DNA of 64,000 bases from Dehalococcoidia bacterium (GCA_009377745.1 WHTK01000005.1:1-64000); one strand, 5' to 3'. Positions 23,319 to 31,835 are shown, counted from the stretch's first letter. A program made the numbers and translations. The notes: a model not told the origin generated them from the sequence alone.

Positions 23319-26300
23319 TTAGAGCTTCTCGACGGCGAGACGGACGCCGCGGCCATCGATGTTCTGCTCCTCGATGTGGCCGCCGCTGATCCCAGCGCTG
23401 ACCTGCTCCGATAGCGTCTCCTGGCTGATGTAGTCGCGCCAGGATTGCATGACGCGGCCGATGTCCGCGTCGCCCTCGTAGGAGAGGCGGATGCGGTCGG
23501 CGATCTCAAAGCCGGCGTTCTTGCGCATCTCCTGGATACGGCGCACCAGCTCCCGTGCCAGGCCCTCGTCGGCCAGCTCCGGCGTCACCTCAGTGGTCAC
23601 GGCGACGGCGTAGCCTGCCTCCTCAGCGACGGCGTAGCCGGGCTTGCCGGAGATCGTCACCAGTAGTTCATCCGGTTGCAGAGAGAAGCCATCGAGGTCA
23701 ACGGGCAATCCTGCTATCTTTCGACGAGCCAGAGTCAATTTGTCTGCCGTAGCGAACGCTTGCTGAATCTGTCCCAGCACTCCGCCATACTTTGAGCCGA
23801 GGATGGGAAGGTTGAGACGTACATGATAGTCAAAGACCATGCTATCGAAACGATCCATTTCGCCAATGACAGTGGAGGCACCGTCTGGGCCAATTCCTAC
23901 AGACATGATCGAGATATGTTTGACGTTGAGCTCTTCGGCAAGCTCATTCTCCATCTGCCTAATATCCAGCATGAGTGTCCCGATGCCGACGGGTGGTCGA
24001 ATGATTACTTCCTTTAGAGGCTGTCGCACTTTGAGATTCGCTTTGGCTCTTGCAGCACGTCCAAGCGAAGCCAATTGCTGTAATACGCGAACTGAATTTG
24101 ATAGCTTCTCGTCGATCAGGGATTCATCTGCCACGGGATAGTCGAGCAGGTGGACGCTCTCCGGCGCGGCGGCGTCCCAGCTACGGACGAGGTTCTGGTA
24201 GATCGACTCAGCGAGGAAGGGGGTCATCGGCGCCAGGAGCCGGTTGAGGGTAGCGAGGCAGGTGTAGAGCGTCTCGTATGCCGCCTGCTTGTCCGCGTCC
24301 GACTCGCTTCCTTCGACCTTGCTCAGTACAGGCTTCCAGAAGCGACGGCGGCTGCGGCGCACGTACCAGTTCGAGAGGCCGTCGACGAAGTCCTCGATCT
24401 GGCGAGCAGCGGCCATGGAGTCGTAGTTTTCCAGGTCGTTGGTGACATCGCGGACGAGCTGGTTGAGCTCGGAGAGGGCCCAGCGGTCGAGTTCGCTGAG
24501 GGAACCCTGGCCCTCCCTTGCCCCCCGTCCTTCGACAGGCTCAGGATGCCTTGACATGGCGTCGCCTTGCTGTCCGCCACTTTGCTCGTATGCCCGTATG
24601 CCCGTTTGCCCGGGGGTAGTTGGGTTGGGGGCGGCGCCCTGCCCGTTTGCCCGTATGCCCGTTTGCCCGGGTTGCCAGCCATCGATGTTGGCGTAGGTGA
24701 CGAAGAAGGAGTAAGTGTTCCAGAGCGTCGAGAGGAAGTTGCGCTTGATCTCGTCGGCGGCGCCCCAGCCGAAGTTGAGGTTGTTGGCCGGCGGTGTGCG
24801 GAAGAACATCCAGCGCATGACATCGGAGCCGATGCGCTCAGCGGCATCCTCGAACCAGATGGCGTTGCCCTTGGATTTATGCATCTCCTCGCCCTTCTCA
24901 TCGCGCAGAAGGGCGTAGCCGAAGAGTGTTTTGAAGGGCTCCATCTCTTCCAGGGCGGCGCTCATGGCCAGCATGGAGTAGAACCAGTTGCGGAACTGGC
25001 CCGGGAAACTCTCCGAGACCCAATCCGCCGGGAACCACTCTTCCCAGTAGGCGCGGTCATGGCGGTAGTTGAGCGTGGAGTAGGGGACGATGCCGGCATC
25101 CAGCCAGGGGTTGCCGACATCCTTGATCCGCTCGACAGTCGCGCCGCAGGTGGAGCAGGCGATCTTGACGGCATCGATCCAGGGCCGGTGCGGGCTGTGG
25201 CCGGCGAAGGCGTCCCAGCCCTCGATGGCGCGCCTCTCTAGCTCCACTTCGGAACCCATGACCTCGAAGTAGCCGCAGGCCTTGCACTCGTAGATCGGCA
25301 GGGCCAGACCGTAGTAGCGCTTCTTGGAGATCATCCAGTCGTGCATATTCTTGAGCCAGTCCATCTCGCGGGCCAGGCCGAACTCAGGGATCCACTTGGC
25401 GCGCTGGGTGACGTCCATGACCTTGTAGCGCAGCTCGTCCATGGAGATGAACCACTCATCGACGAGGCGGAAGACTAGCTCGGAGCCGCAGCGCCAGCAG
25501 GTCGGGTAGCGGTGGGTATAGGGTTGGACGCGATAGAGGATGCCCTTCTCGCGCAGGCTGGCAAAGACGTCCGTCGCCACATCGCCGGCGAAGCGGCCTT
25601 CGAGGAAGCCGAAGCCGTGGCGCATGCCGGGCTTGGCGTCGGCGCTAAGCGTATACGTCCCGTCTTCCTCCAGCGGCGCGATGACTTCGAGGCCGTATTC
25701 CTTGGAGAGCGCGAAGTCCTCAGCGCCGGCGCCGGGAGCGATGTGGACGATGCCGGTGCCTTCCTCGTCGCTGACGTCATTCCAGGCGATGACGCGGTGC
25801 TCGACGCCTCCCTGGGCTGGCAGCTCATCGAAGGGGCCGCTGTAGGTCAGCCCGACCAACTCGCTGCCCTTCACCTCGCCCAGGACCTCGTGCTCACCGC
25901 GGATCGCTGTCGCCACCGCGCCTTTGGAGACGTAGAGCACATCATCGCCTTGCCGGATGCGGACGTAGGTCAGGTCCGGATTGACGGCGGCGGCGATGTT
26001 GGCGGCCAGGGTCCAGGGAGTCGTCGTCCAGACCAGCAAGGACTCGGATTGATCTGAAGGCGGTGTCCACCCCCCTGGCGTCCCCTCCCCCACACCGCTC
26101 ACCCTGCCCGTTTGCCCGGAGGTGGCGGGGCTGGGGGAGGTAATCGGGAACTTGAGATAGACCGACTGGTGGGTGATCTCCTTGTAGCCCTCGGTGACGA
26201 TCTCGTGCTGGGAGATGCCGGTGCCGCAGCGAGGGCACCAGGGCATGCTGTCTTTGCCCTTGTAGAGCCAACCGTTGTCGAAGCACTTCTTGAGGAAGAG

Positions 26301-26783
26301 CCAGATTGTGTAGTTGTTCTCGTCTGAGTTGGTGTAGTAGCTGTTGTCCCAGTCCATCCAGTAGCCGAGCCGGATCGATTGCTGGGTCTGGATGGCCGAG
26401 AAGCGCCGCACGCGCTCTTTGCAGGCATCGACGAAGGCATCGATGCCATAGCTCTCGATGTCCTTCTTGTTGGTGAAACCCAGCTCCTTCTCGACCTCGA
26501 CCTCGATCCAGAGTCCCTGGCAGTCGAAGCCGTTCTGGTAGCGCAGCTTGTAGCCCTGCATGGTCTTGAAGCGGTTGTAGAGGTCCTTGTAGCTGCGGCC
26601 CCAGGCGTGGTGGACTCCCATGGGGTTGTTGGCCGTGATCGGCCCATCGATGAAGGACCAGCGCTTGCCGGCGTCCTGGTTGCGTTGGAGGTACTTGGAG
26701 AGGGTCTGCTCGCGGTCCCACTGGTCCTGGACATCGTGCTCCAGGGCCACGTAATCGACGCGGGTAGGGACGGGCTTAAACAT
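23319..26783 (-). CDS. ileS: Isoleucyl-tRNA synthetase
   Basis: 1154 residues. The HIGH-motif region reads NNPMGVHHAWGRSYKDL and the KMSKS motif is the variant MHKSKGN (residue ~680). The CP1 editing core is seen in WTTTPWTLAAN, and zinc-type pairs CPRCG and CWRCG/CSTCG are present. It charges tRNA-Ile. The gene is longer than usual because of low-complexity insertions at about residues 214-246, 701-764 and 817-828, all encoded by repeat DNA. The frame remains open, so the enzyme may tolerate them. Convergent with the 23062 gene. Confidence 0.95.
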   Translation of the reverse strand: MFKPVPTRVDYVALEHDVQDQWDREQTLSKYLQRNQDAGKRWSFIDGPITANNPMGVHHAWGRSYKDLYNRFKTMQGYKLRYQNGFDCQGLWIEVEVEKELGFTNKKDIESYGIDAFVDACKERVRRFSAIQTQQSIRLGYWMDWDNSYYTNSDENNYTIWLFLKKCFDNGWLYKGKDSMPWCPRCGTGISQHEIVTEGYKEITHQSVYLKFPITSPSPATSGQTGRVSGVGEGTPGGWTPPSDQSESLLVWTTTPWTLAANIAAAVNPDLTYVRIRQGDDVLYVSKGAVATAIRGEHEVLGEVKGSELVGLTYSGPFDELPAQGGVEHRVIAWNDVSDEEGTGIVHIAPGAGAEDFALSKEYGLEVIAPLEEDGTYTLSADAKPGMRHGFGFLEGRFAGDVATDVFASLREKGILYRVQPYTHRYPTCWRCGSELVFRLVDEWFISMDELRYKVMDVTQRAKWIPEFGLAREMDWLKNMHDWMISKKRYYGLALPIYECKACGYFEVMGSEVELERRAIEGWDAFAGHSPHRPWIDAVKIACSTCGATVERIKDVGNPWLDAGIVPYSTLNYRHDRAYWEEWFPADWVSESFPGQFRNWFYSMLAMSAALEEMEPFKTLFGYALLRDEKGEEMHKSKGNAIWFEDAAERIGSDVMRWMFFRTPPANNLNFGWGAADEIKRNFLSTLWNTYSFFVTYANIDGWQPGQTGIRANGQGAAPNPTTPGQTGIRAYEQSGGQQGDAMSRHPEPVEGRGAREGQGSLSELDRWALSELNQLVRDVTNDLENYDSMAAARQIEDFVDGLSNWYVRRSRRRFWKPVLSKVEGSESDADKQAAYETLYTCLATLNRLLAPMTPFLAESIYQNLVRSWDAAAPESVHLLDYPVADESLIDEKLSNSVRVLQQLASLGRAARAKANLKVRQPLKEVIIRPPVGIGTLMLDIRQMENELAEELNVKHISIMSVGIGPDGASTVIGEMDRFDSMVFDYHVRLNLPILGSKYGGVLGQIQQAFATADKLTLARRKIAGLPVDLDGFSLQPDELLVTISGKPGYAVAEEAGYAVAVTTEVTPELADEGLARELVRRIQEMRKNAGFEIADRIRLSYEGDADIGRVMQSWRDYISQETLSEQVSAGISGGHIEEQNIDGRGVRLAVEKL
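24311..24337 (-). repeat. REP-like element in frame inside ileS (VLSKVEG type)
   Basis: CTTCGACCTTGCTCAGTACA on the plus strand reads VLSKVEG in the synthetase frame. It belongs to the CTTCGAC..GCTCAG palindromic repeat class also seen at 24527 and 58538. Confidence 0.7.
24527..24548 (-). repeat. REP-like element in frame inside ileS (PEPVEG type)
   Basis: GTCCTTCGACAGGCTCAGGA on the plus strand is translated as HPEPVEG on the minus strand, a common trace of CTTCGACAGGCTCAGGATG repeats in coding DNA. Confidence 0.75.
24585..24670. repeat. TGCCCGTNTGCC repeat cluster inside ileS
   Basis: Units TGCCCGTATG, TGCCCGTTTGCCCGG recur four to five times around a G-rich core. Read by the synthetase frame they give two near-identical peptides, PGQTGIRANGQ and PGQTGIRAYEQ. 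The same unit occurs at 26105-26119 and 55468-55535. Confidence 0.8.
26105..26119. repeat. TGCCCGTTTGCCCGG unit inside ileS
   Basis: A single unit within a 95-base insertion (about 26045-26140) that codes for a Ser/Gly/Pro-rich linker SPSPATSGQTGRVSG in the editing-domain region. Confidence 0.7.
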
Positions 26784-26800
26784 GAGCCAGCTCGCGCGGG

Positions 26801-26834
26801 CAGTAACAAGTGACAGGTAACAAGTAACTAACGG
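26801..26834. repeat. GTAACAAGT-family short repeat before ileS
   Basis: GTAACAAGTGACAGGTAACA followed by AGTAACTAACGG lies 20-50 bases upstream of the ileS start. Related arrays are at 48309-48340, 48792-48809 (inverted) and 50677-50706. Confidence 0.7.
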
Positions 26835-27151
26835 TCATGAGAGCCTCCGGACTCGATCGAGACGAAAGATGGCCCACCTTTTCGATCCTCAGGTGGGGCG
26901 GGATCGAGCGCTAAATCGTCCGCCGCGGTGATTGGCCGCGGCTTCGCCTTTTCTCCGGAGGTATAGGTCGCATGGTAGAGGCAGGATAGCAGGCGCATCC
27001 GGCAGGCGAAAGGCCGGGTGTAACGCATCCTAGACGGCGTCCGCTCGGCATTGGCTTTGCGGTAATGGGAGGTGGCGGATGCTCTCCGTAAGGAACCTTG
27101 GCCGCCGGCGACCGGCCTGAGGTAATCGAAGATGAAGAAGGGAGTAACGCC
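26835..27151. other. Divergent intergenic region with a structured ileS leader
   Basis: It separates ileS (minus) from the ferritin-like gene (plus). On the ileS strand, CTCGATC (26908-26902) pairs with GATCGAG (26858-26852) and encloses CCCACCT/AGGTGGG (26897-26891 with 26879-26873). There is no T-box core (GGTGGNACCGCG), so the role of the fold is unknown. Otherwise no gene is seen. Confidence 0.4.
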
Positions 27152-27739
27152 GTGAACGATGAGATCAAAGGATTGATGTACCAGGCGCTGGAGACCGAGC
27201 AAGGAGGCCAGGAGGTCTACCAGGCCGCGATCAAGTGCGCCAAGAAGGACGAGCTACGTGAAGAATGGCAGAAATATCTAACTGAGACCCAGAACCACGA
27301 GCAGATCGTGCTCACAGCCTTCGAAAAGCTGGAGCTGGACCCGGCGGTCGAGACGCCGGGGCGCAAGATCGTCAGGCACCACGCTACCGGGCTGATCGAG
27401 GCGATGAAGATGGCCCTAAAGGAGGATCCGGCCGCCGCCGAGATCGTGGCCGCCGAGTGCGTCGTCCTGGCCGAGACCAAGGATCATCAGAACTGGAAGC
27501 TGATCGGCGAGTTGGCCGAACACCTCAAAGGCAACGAAGCCAAGGCGCTAAAGGAAGCCCACGGCGAGGTTGAGGATCAGGAAGACGAGCACCTCTATCA
27601 CACCATGGGTTGGGCGCGCGAGCTCTGGATCGAGAGCCTCGGCATGTCGGCTGTGATCCCGCCACCGGAGGAAGAGAAGGACGTCAAGAGCGCCATCGGC
27701 GCGTCGCGGGCGGAGCAGTCGCGGCAGCGGATGCTCTAG
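27152..27739 (+). CDS. Ferritin-like di-iron domain protein
   Basis: 195 residues from GTG 27152 (ribosome site GAAGGGAG). Four long helices with repeated Glu..His: ALETEQGGQEVYQAAIKCA, EWQKYLTETQNHEQIVLTAF, EIVAAECVVLAETKDHQNW and EVEDQEDEHLYHTMGWAREL. This places paired E and ExxH residues as in rubrerythrin or bacterioferritin-like bundles that handle iron or oxidants. The tail is charged. An upstream ATG-less extension to 27098 is unlikely. Confidence 0.8.
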   Translation: MNDEIKGLMYQALETEQGGQEVYQAAIKCAKKDELREEWQKYLTETQNHEQIVLTAFEKLELDPAVETPGRKIVRHHATGLIEAMKMALKEDPAAAEIVAAECVVLAETKDHQNWKLIGELAEHLKGNEAKALKEAHGEVEDQEDEHLYHTMGWARELWIESLGMSAVIPPPEEEKDVKSAIGASRAEQSRQRML

Positions 27740-27888
27740 CCAATCCACGCCCGGCCTTGACGCGGGATGTTGAGAAGGGCGCCACGCGCCCGGCGGTGCG
27801 CAGCCGCTGAACAACGTTAGCGTCCCCGTCACGGCCGTTTAACACTTCGCCTGCTGACGGATGCTGATAATGGTGCTGGGAGATATCT

Positions 27889-28584
27889 ATGCAAATGAAC
27901 CGCCGGCGCTTTCTTAGTCTGCTACCAACCCCGTTGGCGGCTTTGATCGTCGTGGCTTGCGGTGGCGACGATGAGCCGGAGCCGGCTCAACAGCCCTCGG
28001 GCGCGTCCGGCGCTCCCTCAACGTCGGCTACGCCATCACCCACGTCAGGGCAGGCTGGCGCTGGCTCCGGCTCCCAGGCGCAGCTCTCGCCGACGCCCGC
28101 CTGTGGCGACGACGATGACCCGACACCGGCCCAGACCGAGGGCCCCTACTTCACGCCCAACTCACCCGAGCGCGTGTCGCTGGTCGAGGCCGGGATGGGC
28201 GGGACGAAGCTGGCAGTGGAGGGCTTTGTGTTGAGCACAAGCTGTCAGCCGGTGGTGCGGGCGCTGGTCGATTTCTGGCAATGCGACGACGCCGGCGCCT
28301 ACGATAACTCTGGCTTCCGTCTGCGCGGCCACCAGTTCACGGACGCGGCGGGCAAGTATCGCCTCGAGACCATCGTGCCCGGGCTTTACCCAGGACGCAC
28401 GCGCCACATCCACGTTAAAGTGCAGGCGCCGAATCGCCCTGTCCTGACCACCCAGCTCTACTTCCCCACCGATGCAGCCAGCAACCAGCGTGACGGCATC
28501 TACAGCGCAGCCCTGGAGTTGGAAGACTACAAGGACGCGTCCGGCGGCAAGGCGGGGACGTTCAGCTTCGTGCTCAGCGTCTGA
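27889..28584 (+). CDS. Intradiol-dioxygenase-like lipoprotein
   Basis: 231 residues. Tat lipoprotein signal NRRRFLSLLPTPLAALIVVA with Cys24, then a Ser/Pro/Gly linker to ~75. The catalytic-type fold follows: TEGPYF (Tyr ligand), VVRALVDFWQCDDAGAYDN, FTDAAGKYRLETIVPGLYPG and RTRHIHVKV, giving the Tyr-Tyr-His-His set for non-haem Fe(III). Soluble relatives cleave catechol or protocatechuate; exported forms are common but substrates are unknown. Confidence 0.88.
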   Translation: MQMNRRRFLSLLPTPLAALIVVACGGDDEPEPAQQPSGASGAPSTSATPSPTSGQAGAGSGSQAQLSPTPACGDDDDPTPAQTEGPYFTPNSPERVSLVEAGMGGTKLAVEGFVLSTSCQPVVRALVDFWQCDDAGAYDNSGFRLRGHQFTDAAGKYRLETIVPGLYPGRTRHIHVKVQAPNRPVLTTQLYFPTDAASNQRDGIYSAALELEDYKDASGGKAGTFSFVLSV

Positions 28585-28593
28585 GGCGGCTGC

Positions 28594-28881
28594 TTAGTCG
28601 AGCTTCAGCACCGGGCCGAACATCGTATGAGTCTCGTAGAGGTCAACGCGGGGCATGGTCTGGATGCCAAGCTTCTGGACGGCGGGCAAGAGCAGGTCGT
28701 CCATAAAAGGCTGGACGTGGTCCGGCGACTCCCAGACCTCGGCGAGGATGATGCCTTTCTCGTTGAAGGACGCGACGTGCAGCTGCAGGCCCTCGGCGCT
28801 CTGCCAATCAATTTCACTCTTGAGCTTTTCGTATTCCACGGGGCCAATCCCCGTCCACTCCAGCAACCAGACAATCGGCAT
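28594..28881 (-). CDS. Antibiotic-biosynthesis-monooxygenase-like small protein
   Basis: 95 residues, ferredoxin-like fold: IVWLLEWTG, a helix, LQLHVASFNEKGIILAEVWE and SPDHVQPFMDDLLLPAVQKL. Typical of ABM-fold proteins, but no specific substrate can be named. Strong ribosome site GAAGGAGG before ATG. Convergent with the dioxygenase-like gene. Confidence 0.75.
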   Translation of the reverse strand: MPIVWLLEWTGIGPVEYEKLKSEIDWQSAEGLQLHVASFNEKGIILAEVWESPDHVQPFMDDLLLPAVQKLGIQTMPRVDLYETHTMFGPVLKLD

Positions 28882-28965
28882 GGTGACCTCCTTCTCGCGA
28901 TTCTACCGCCCACCATCGCCTCCCACCACGGCAGTCTAGCAATCGGGTAGTTGGGCAGGAGGGAA

Positions 28966-29042
28966 CAAGATCTCTCTGTCGTTGCGAGCCATCGCCGATA
29001 GGCAAGGCGTGGCAACCTTTGGCGCCACGAGCAGAGAGATAA
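28966..29042. repeat. Imperfect inverted repeat, REP-like
   Basis: GATCTCTCTGTCGTTGCGAG on the left is answered by GCCACGAGCAGAGAGATAAC on the right, with GGCAAGGCGTGGCAACC between. It matches the GTTGCGAG...CGTGGCAA class of intergenic palindromes. Confidence 0.5.
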
Positions 29043-29064
29043 CGGTTCGGAGTGACGCTCTTAC

Positions 29065-29093
29065 TTGACGAACTGTAGTCGCCTGACTAGACT
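29065..29093 (+). promoter_or_regulatory. Sigma-70-like promoter of the radical SAM gene
   Basis: TTGACG (29065-29070), 17-base spacer, TAGACT (29088-29093). The start point near 29100 falls inside the LexA box and about 10 bases before ATG 29110, so the transcript would be almost leaderless. Confidence 0.7.
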
Positions 29094-29109
29094 AAGAACA
29101 ACTGTTCTT
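29094..29109. promoter_or_regulatory. LexA SOS box
   Basis: AAGAACAACTGTTCTT contains the core GAAC-N4-GTTC inside a 6+6 inverted repeat. It overlaps the likely start point and touches the ATG, the expected place for LexA repression. Confidence 0.72.
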
Positions 29110-30099
29110 ATGACAAATCCACTGTACCGTGAAGAGCCCTGCAAGACAGCCCTCAACCAGACGAAGGGGATGCCCTTCCGTTGGACGCTCAACCCCTACA
29201 TGGGCTGCGTACATCGTTGCACTTACTGCTATGTCCGCGCCTACGAAAAGCGCGCCGACCGCCCTTCTGACGACAAATACGGACGCTCGATCCGGGTCAA
29301 GACCAACGTGGCGTCCGTGCTGCGCTATGAGCTGCACCGGCGGTCGTGGCGGCGCGAGGGCATCGTCATCGGCGCGGCCACGGACCCTTACCAGCCCGCC
29401 GAGGGCCAGTATAAGCTCTCGCGGGCCTGCATCCAGGAGCTGACGGCGGTGAGCAACCCCTTCGGCATGATCACTCGCGGCCCGATGATAATCCGCGACG
29501 TAGACGTGCTGCAGGAGGCGTCGCGGCGGGCCGAGGTCGGGATCAATGTTTCGATACCTACCCTGGATCCCGAGGTCTGGGCCAAGACGGAGCCAGGCAC
29601 GGCGCCGCCGCGTCAGCGCCTGCGGGCTGTCAAGGCGCTGAGCGATGCCGGCGTCAAGACCAACGTGGCGATAGCGCCGGTGCTGCCGGGAATATCCGAC
29701 CGGCCGGAGCAGCTGGAGGCCGTGGTGCGGGCGGCGCGCGAGGCGGGCGCGGCCAACGTCTGGGCCAACCTGCTCCATCTGCGCCCCGGCACCCGCGAGC
29801 ATTTCCTCAACCACCTTTCACGCGACTGGCCGGAGCTGCTGGGCCGCTACCAGGAGCTCTACCGTCGCGACGCCTATCTCAGCGACGAGGCCAAGGCGCC
29901 GGTGCTGGGCCGGGTGGCGGACCTACGCGCGGCCTACGGTGTCGGCGGCGACAAGACGGGGCTGATCCAGCCGGCGCCAAGGCCGGAGCAAGCGTCGCTG
30001 TTCGCCGTGCTGTCACAGACGCTGCAGCCGAACCCGGACCTCGCGCTGGGGATGACGCTGGACCGGCAGCAGGCGCTGGCGTCTAGTTCGTCATGCTGA
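29110..30099 (+). CDS. Radical SAM protein, spore-photoproduct-lyase-like (Rv2578c type)
   Basis: 329 residues from ATG 29110. It begins MTNPLYREEPCKTALNQTKG, then NPYMGCVHRCTYCYVRAYEK with the radical SAM cluster triad in GCVHRCTYC (C-x3-C-x2-C), and later GAATDPYQPAE, SIPTLDPEVW and APVLPGISD. Related actinobacterial proteins (Rv2578c) are reported to be DNA-damage induced, which fits the LexA box just upstream. A DNA-repair or RNA/DNA modification role is inferred. The final residues SSSSC and the stop codon come from a repeat element. Confidence 0.88.
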   Translation: MTNPLYREEPCKTALNQTKGMPFRWTLNPYMGCVHRCTYCYVRAYEKRADRPSDDKYGRSIRVKTNVASVLRYELHRRSWRREGIVIGAATDPYQPAEGQYKLSRACIQELTAVSNPFGMITRGPMIIRDVDVLQEASRRAEVGINVSIPTLDPEVWAKTEPGTAPPRQRLRAVKALSDAGVKTNVAIAPVLPGISDRPEQLEAVVRAAREAGAANVWANLLHLRPGTREHFLNHLSRDWPELLGRYQELYRRDAYLSDEAKAPVLGRVADLRAAYGVGGDKTGLIQPAPRPEQASLFAVLSQTLQPNPDLALGMTLDRQQALASSSSC

Positions 30100-30215
30100 G
30101 CGCCCTCTAGGTGCAGCGAAGAATCCACCCTATAGCAGTAAACACTCCCGTATCTCTAGTTCACGCTCTCAGCCGTAGATTCTTTCGGCTGGCTTGCAGC
30201 CGCTCAGCATGACAA
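30089..30215. repeat. Inverted REP-like pair overlapping a gene 3' end
   Basis: Left arm GTCATGCTGAGCG...GCAGCGAAGAATCC (30090-30125) and right arm AGATTCTTTCGGCTGG...CCGCTCAGCATGACA (30176-30213) are imperfect inverted copies. The left arm supplies the TGA of the radical SAM gene. Confidence 0.75.
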
Positions 30216-30236
30216 ATTGGGCAGCAACTAACCGCC

Positions 30237-30242
30237 TACAAT
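30237..30242 (+). promoter_or_regulatory. -10 element of a leaderless promoter
   Basis: TACAAT 7 bases before ATG 30250; no ribosome site. Confidence 0.6.
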
Positions 30243-30249
30243 TGCGGCC

Positions 30250-30768
30250 ATGAACGATGGCCTGCTGGATGCCTTCCGCCATAGCGCTTGGGCGAACAAA
30301 GAGCTGATCGGGTTCTGCCGCCAACTGACCCCGGAGCAGCTCAAGGCAGAAACGTTGGGTGTCTACGGCAGCGTCATCGAGACCCTCAAGCACCTCCTCG
30401 GCTCCGAGGCTTACTACAGCTTCGTCATCGGCGGCTCTTTACCCGACTGGGAATGGTGGGATGATGAACCGCCGTCGCTTGTCGCGATGGAAAAATCGGC
30501 TGCCGAGATGGCAGCTTTCTGGGAAACCGCCCTGTCACGGCCCTTCGACGCGGAAGCGGTACTCATACGCCAGCACGAGGACGGGGCAGTACGTGAGGCG
30601 CGTGCCGGCATTGTCCTGGCGCAGGCGCTGCACCACGCCAATGTCCACCGCGAACAGATATGCACAATCGTCACCACGCTCGGTATCGAGCCGCCTGACC
30701 TGGACGTATGGAGCTACGGCATCATCACAGGACGCCATTCGCTGAGACGAAAATCTAACGCTTCTTAG
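30250..30768 (+). CDS. DinB-family protein
   Basis: 172 residues. DinB four-helix bundle with a likely metal site: AFRHSAWANKELI (helix 1), SVIETLKHLLGSEAYY (His in helix 2) and LAQALHHANVHREQICTIV (two His in helix 4). Bacillus DinB is DNA-damage linked; many members are thiol-dependent metalloenzymes (DinB/YfiT). Substrate unknown. Just upstream of the ABC exporter but with its own promoter. Confidence 0.88.
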   Translation: MNDGLLDAFRHSAWANKELIGFCRQLTPEQLKAETLGVYGSVIETLKHLLGSEAYYSFVIGGSLPDWEWWDDEPPSLVAMEKSAAEMAAFWETALSRPFDAEAVLIRQHEDGAVREARAGIVLAQALHHANVHREQICTIVTTLGIEPPDLDVWSYGIITGRHSLRRKSNAS

Positions 30769-30785
30769 ATCCCGGATCCTGCCCC

Positions 30786-30791
30786 TACAAT
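30786..30791 (+). promoter_or_regulatory. -10 element of a leaderless promoter
   Basis: TACAAT 6 bases before ATG 30798; no ribosome site. Confidence 0.6.
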
Positions 30792-30797
30792 GCGAAT

Positions 30798-31757
30798 ATG
30801 ACCGACCTCGCGATTGATGTGCGCGGCCTGCGCAAACGCTATGGAGACCTCGAGGCCGTGAAGGGCGTTAACCTGCAGGTGGCGCGGGCGGAGGTGTTCG
30901 CGCTGCTGGGACCCAACGGCGCCGGCAAGACGACCGCAGTCGAGATCCTCGAAGGCCATCGCGAGCGCGACGGCGGCGAGGTCAGAGTCCTCGGCTTCGA
31001 CCCCGGACGCCGAGAGCGCGCCTTCAAGGAGCGCATCGGCGTCGTCCTGCAGGAGACCGGCGTGGAGCCCTATCTGACGGTCGAGGAGACGGTGGAGCTG
31101 TATCGGGGCTACTACCCGCACCCGCGCCCGCTGGATGAAGTCATCGACCTGGTTGGGCTAACGGAGCAGCGCCGGACTCGCGTGATCAAGCTCTCCGGCG
31201 GCCAGCAGCGGCGTCTCGACGTAGCCGTCGGGCTGGCCGGCGACCCGGAGCTGCTGTTCCTGGACGAGCCGACGACCGGCTTCGACCCGGCAGCGCGGCG
31301 AGACGCCTGGGAGATGATCAAGGGCCTGCAGGCCCTGGGCAAGACAATCTTCCTCACCACCCACTACATGGACGAGGCCGAGATACTGGCCGGCCGCGTC
31401 GCGATCATCCGCCGCGGCGAGATCGTGGCGCTCGGCAGCCCAAGGGACCTGATCGATACGGAGGCCCGGACGCTGATCCGCTTCCGTATCCCGCCGGGTG
31501 CGGCCGGCCTGGTAGACGGCATCGAGGGGGCAGATGTGCAGCCCGACGCCTACGTGACAATCGCGACGGTGGACCCGACCGGCATCCTGCACCTGCTGAC
31601 CGGCAGGGCCATCGACCGCGGTGTTGAGCTGGGGGAGCTACAGGTAGCGCGCGCCTCGCTGGAGGACGTCTACCTGCGTTACGTCGGTGAGGATCCGGCC
31701 CAGGAATCGGCAGAGGCTGCTCCTTCGCGCGGCTCGCGGCGGCGGGGTAGATCGTGA
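30798..31757 (+). CDS. ABC-2 type exporter ATP-binding protein
   Basis: 319 residues. Walker A GPNGAGKTT (~38-46), Q-loop VVLQETG, signature LSGGQQRRLDVAVGLAGDPE, Walker B LLFLDEPTTGFDP, H-loop TTHYMDEAE. The C-terminal extension (RFRIPPGAAGLV...) is the regulatory part found in drug-export ATPases of the DrrA/CcmA class. It powers the permease at 31836. The gap of 78 bases contains no gene. Confidence 0.93.
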   Translation: MTDLAIDVRGLRKRYGDLEAVKGVNLQVARAEVFALLGPNGAGKTTAVEILEGHRERDGGEVRVLGFDPGRRERAFKERIGVVLQETGVEPYLTVEETVELYRGYYPHPRPLDEVIDLVGLTEQRRTRVIKLSGGQQRRLDVAVGLAGDPELLFLDEPTTGFDPAARRDAWEMIKGLQALGKTIFLTTHYMDEAEILAGRVAIIRRGEIVALGSPRDLIDTEARTLIRFRIPPGAAGLVDGIEGADVQPDAYVTIATVDPTGILHLLTGRAIDRGVELGELQVARASLEDVYLRYVGEDPAQESAEAAPSRGSRRRGRS

Positions 31758-31835
31758 TGGGAGCACCCCGGCCGCACGGACGGCTCCTCGTTCGAGTGCC
31801 TCAGGCGAGCGAGAACGCAGGACGGTGGGCTTGAG

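Noticed and set aside
26784..27060. T-box upstream of ileS
   Set aside because: The conserved GGTGGNACCGCG core is absent on the ileS strand.
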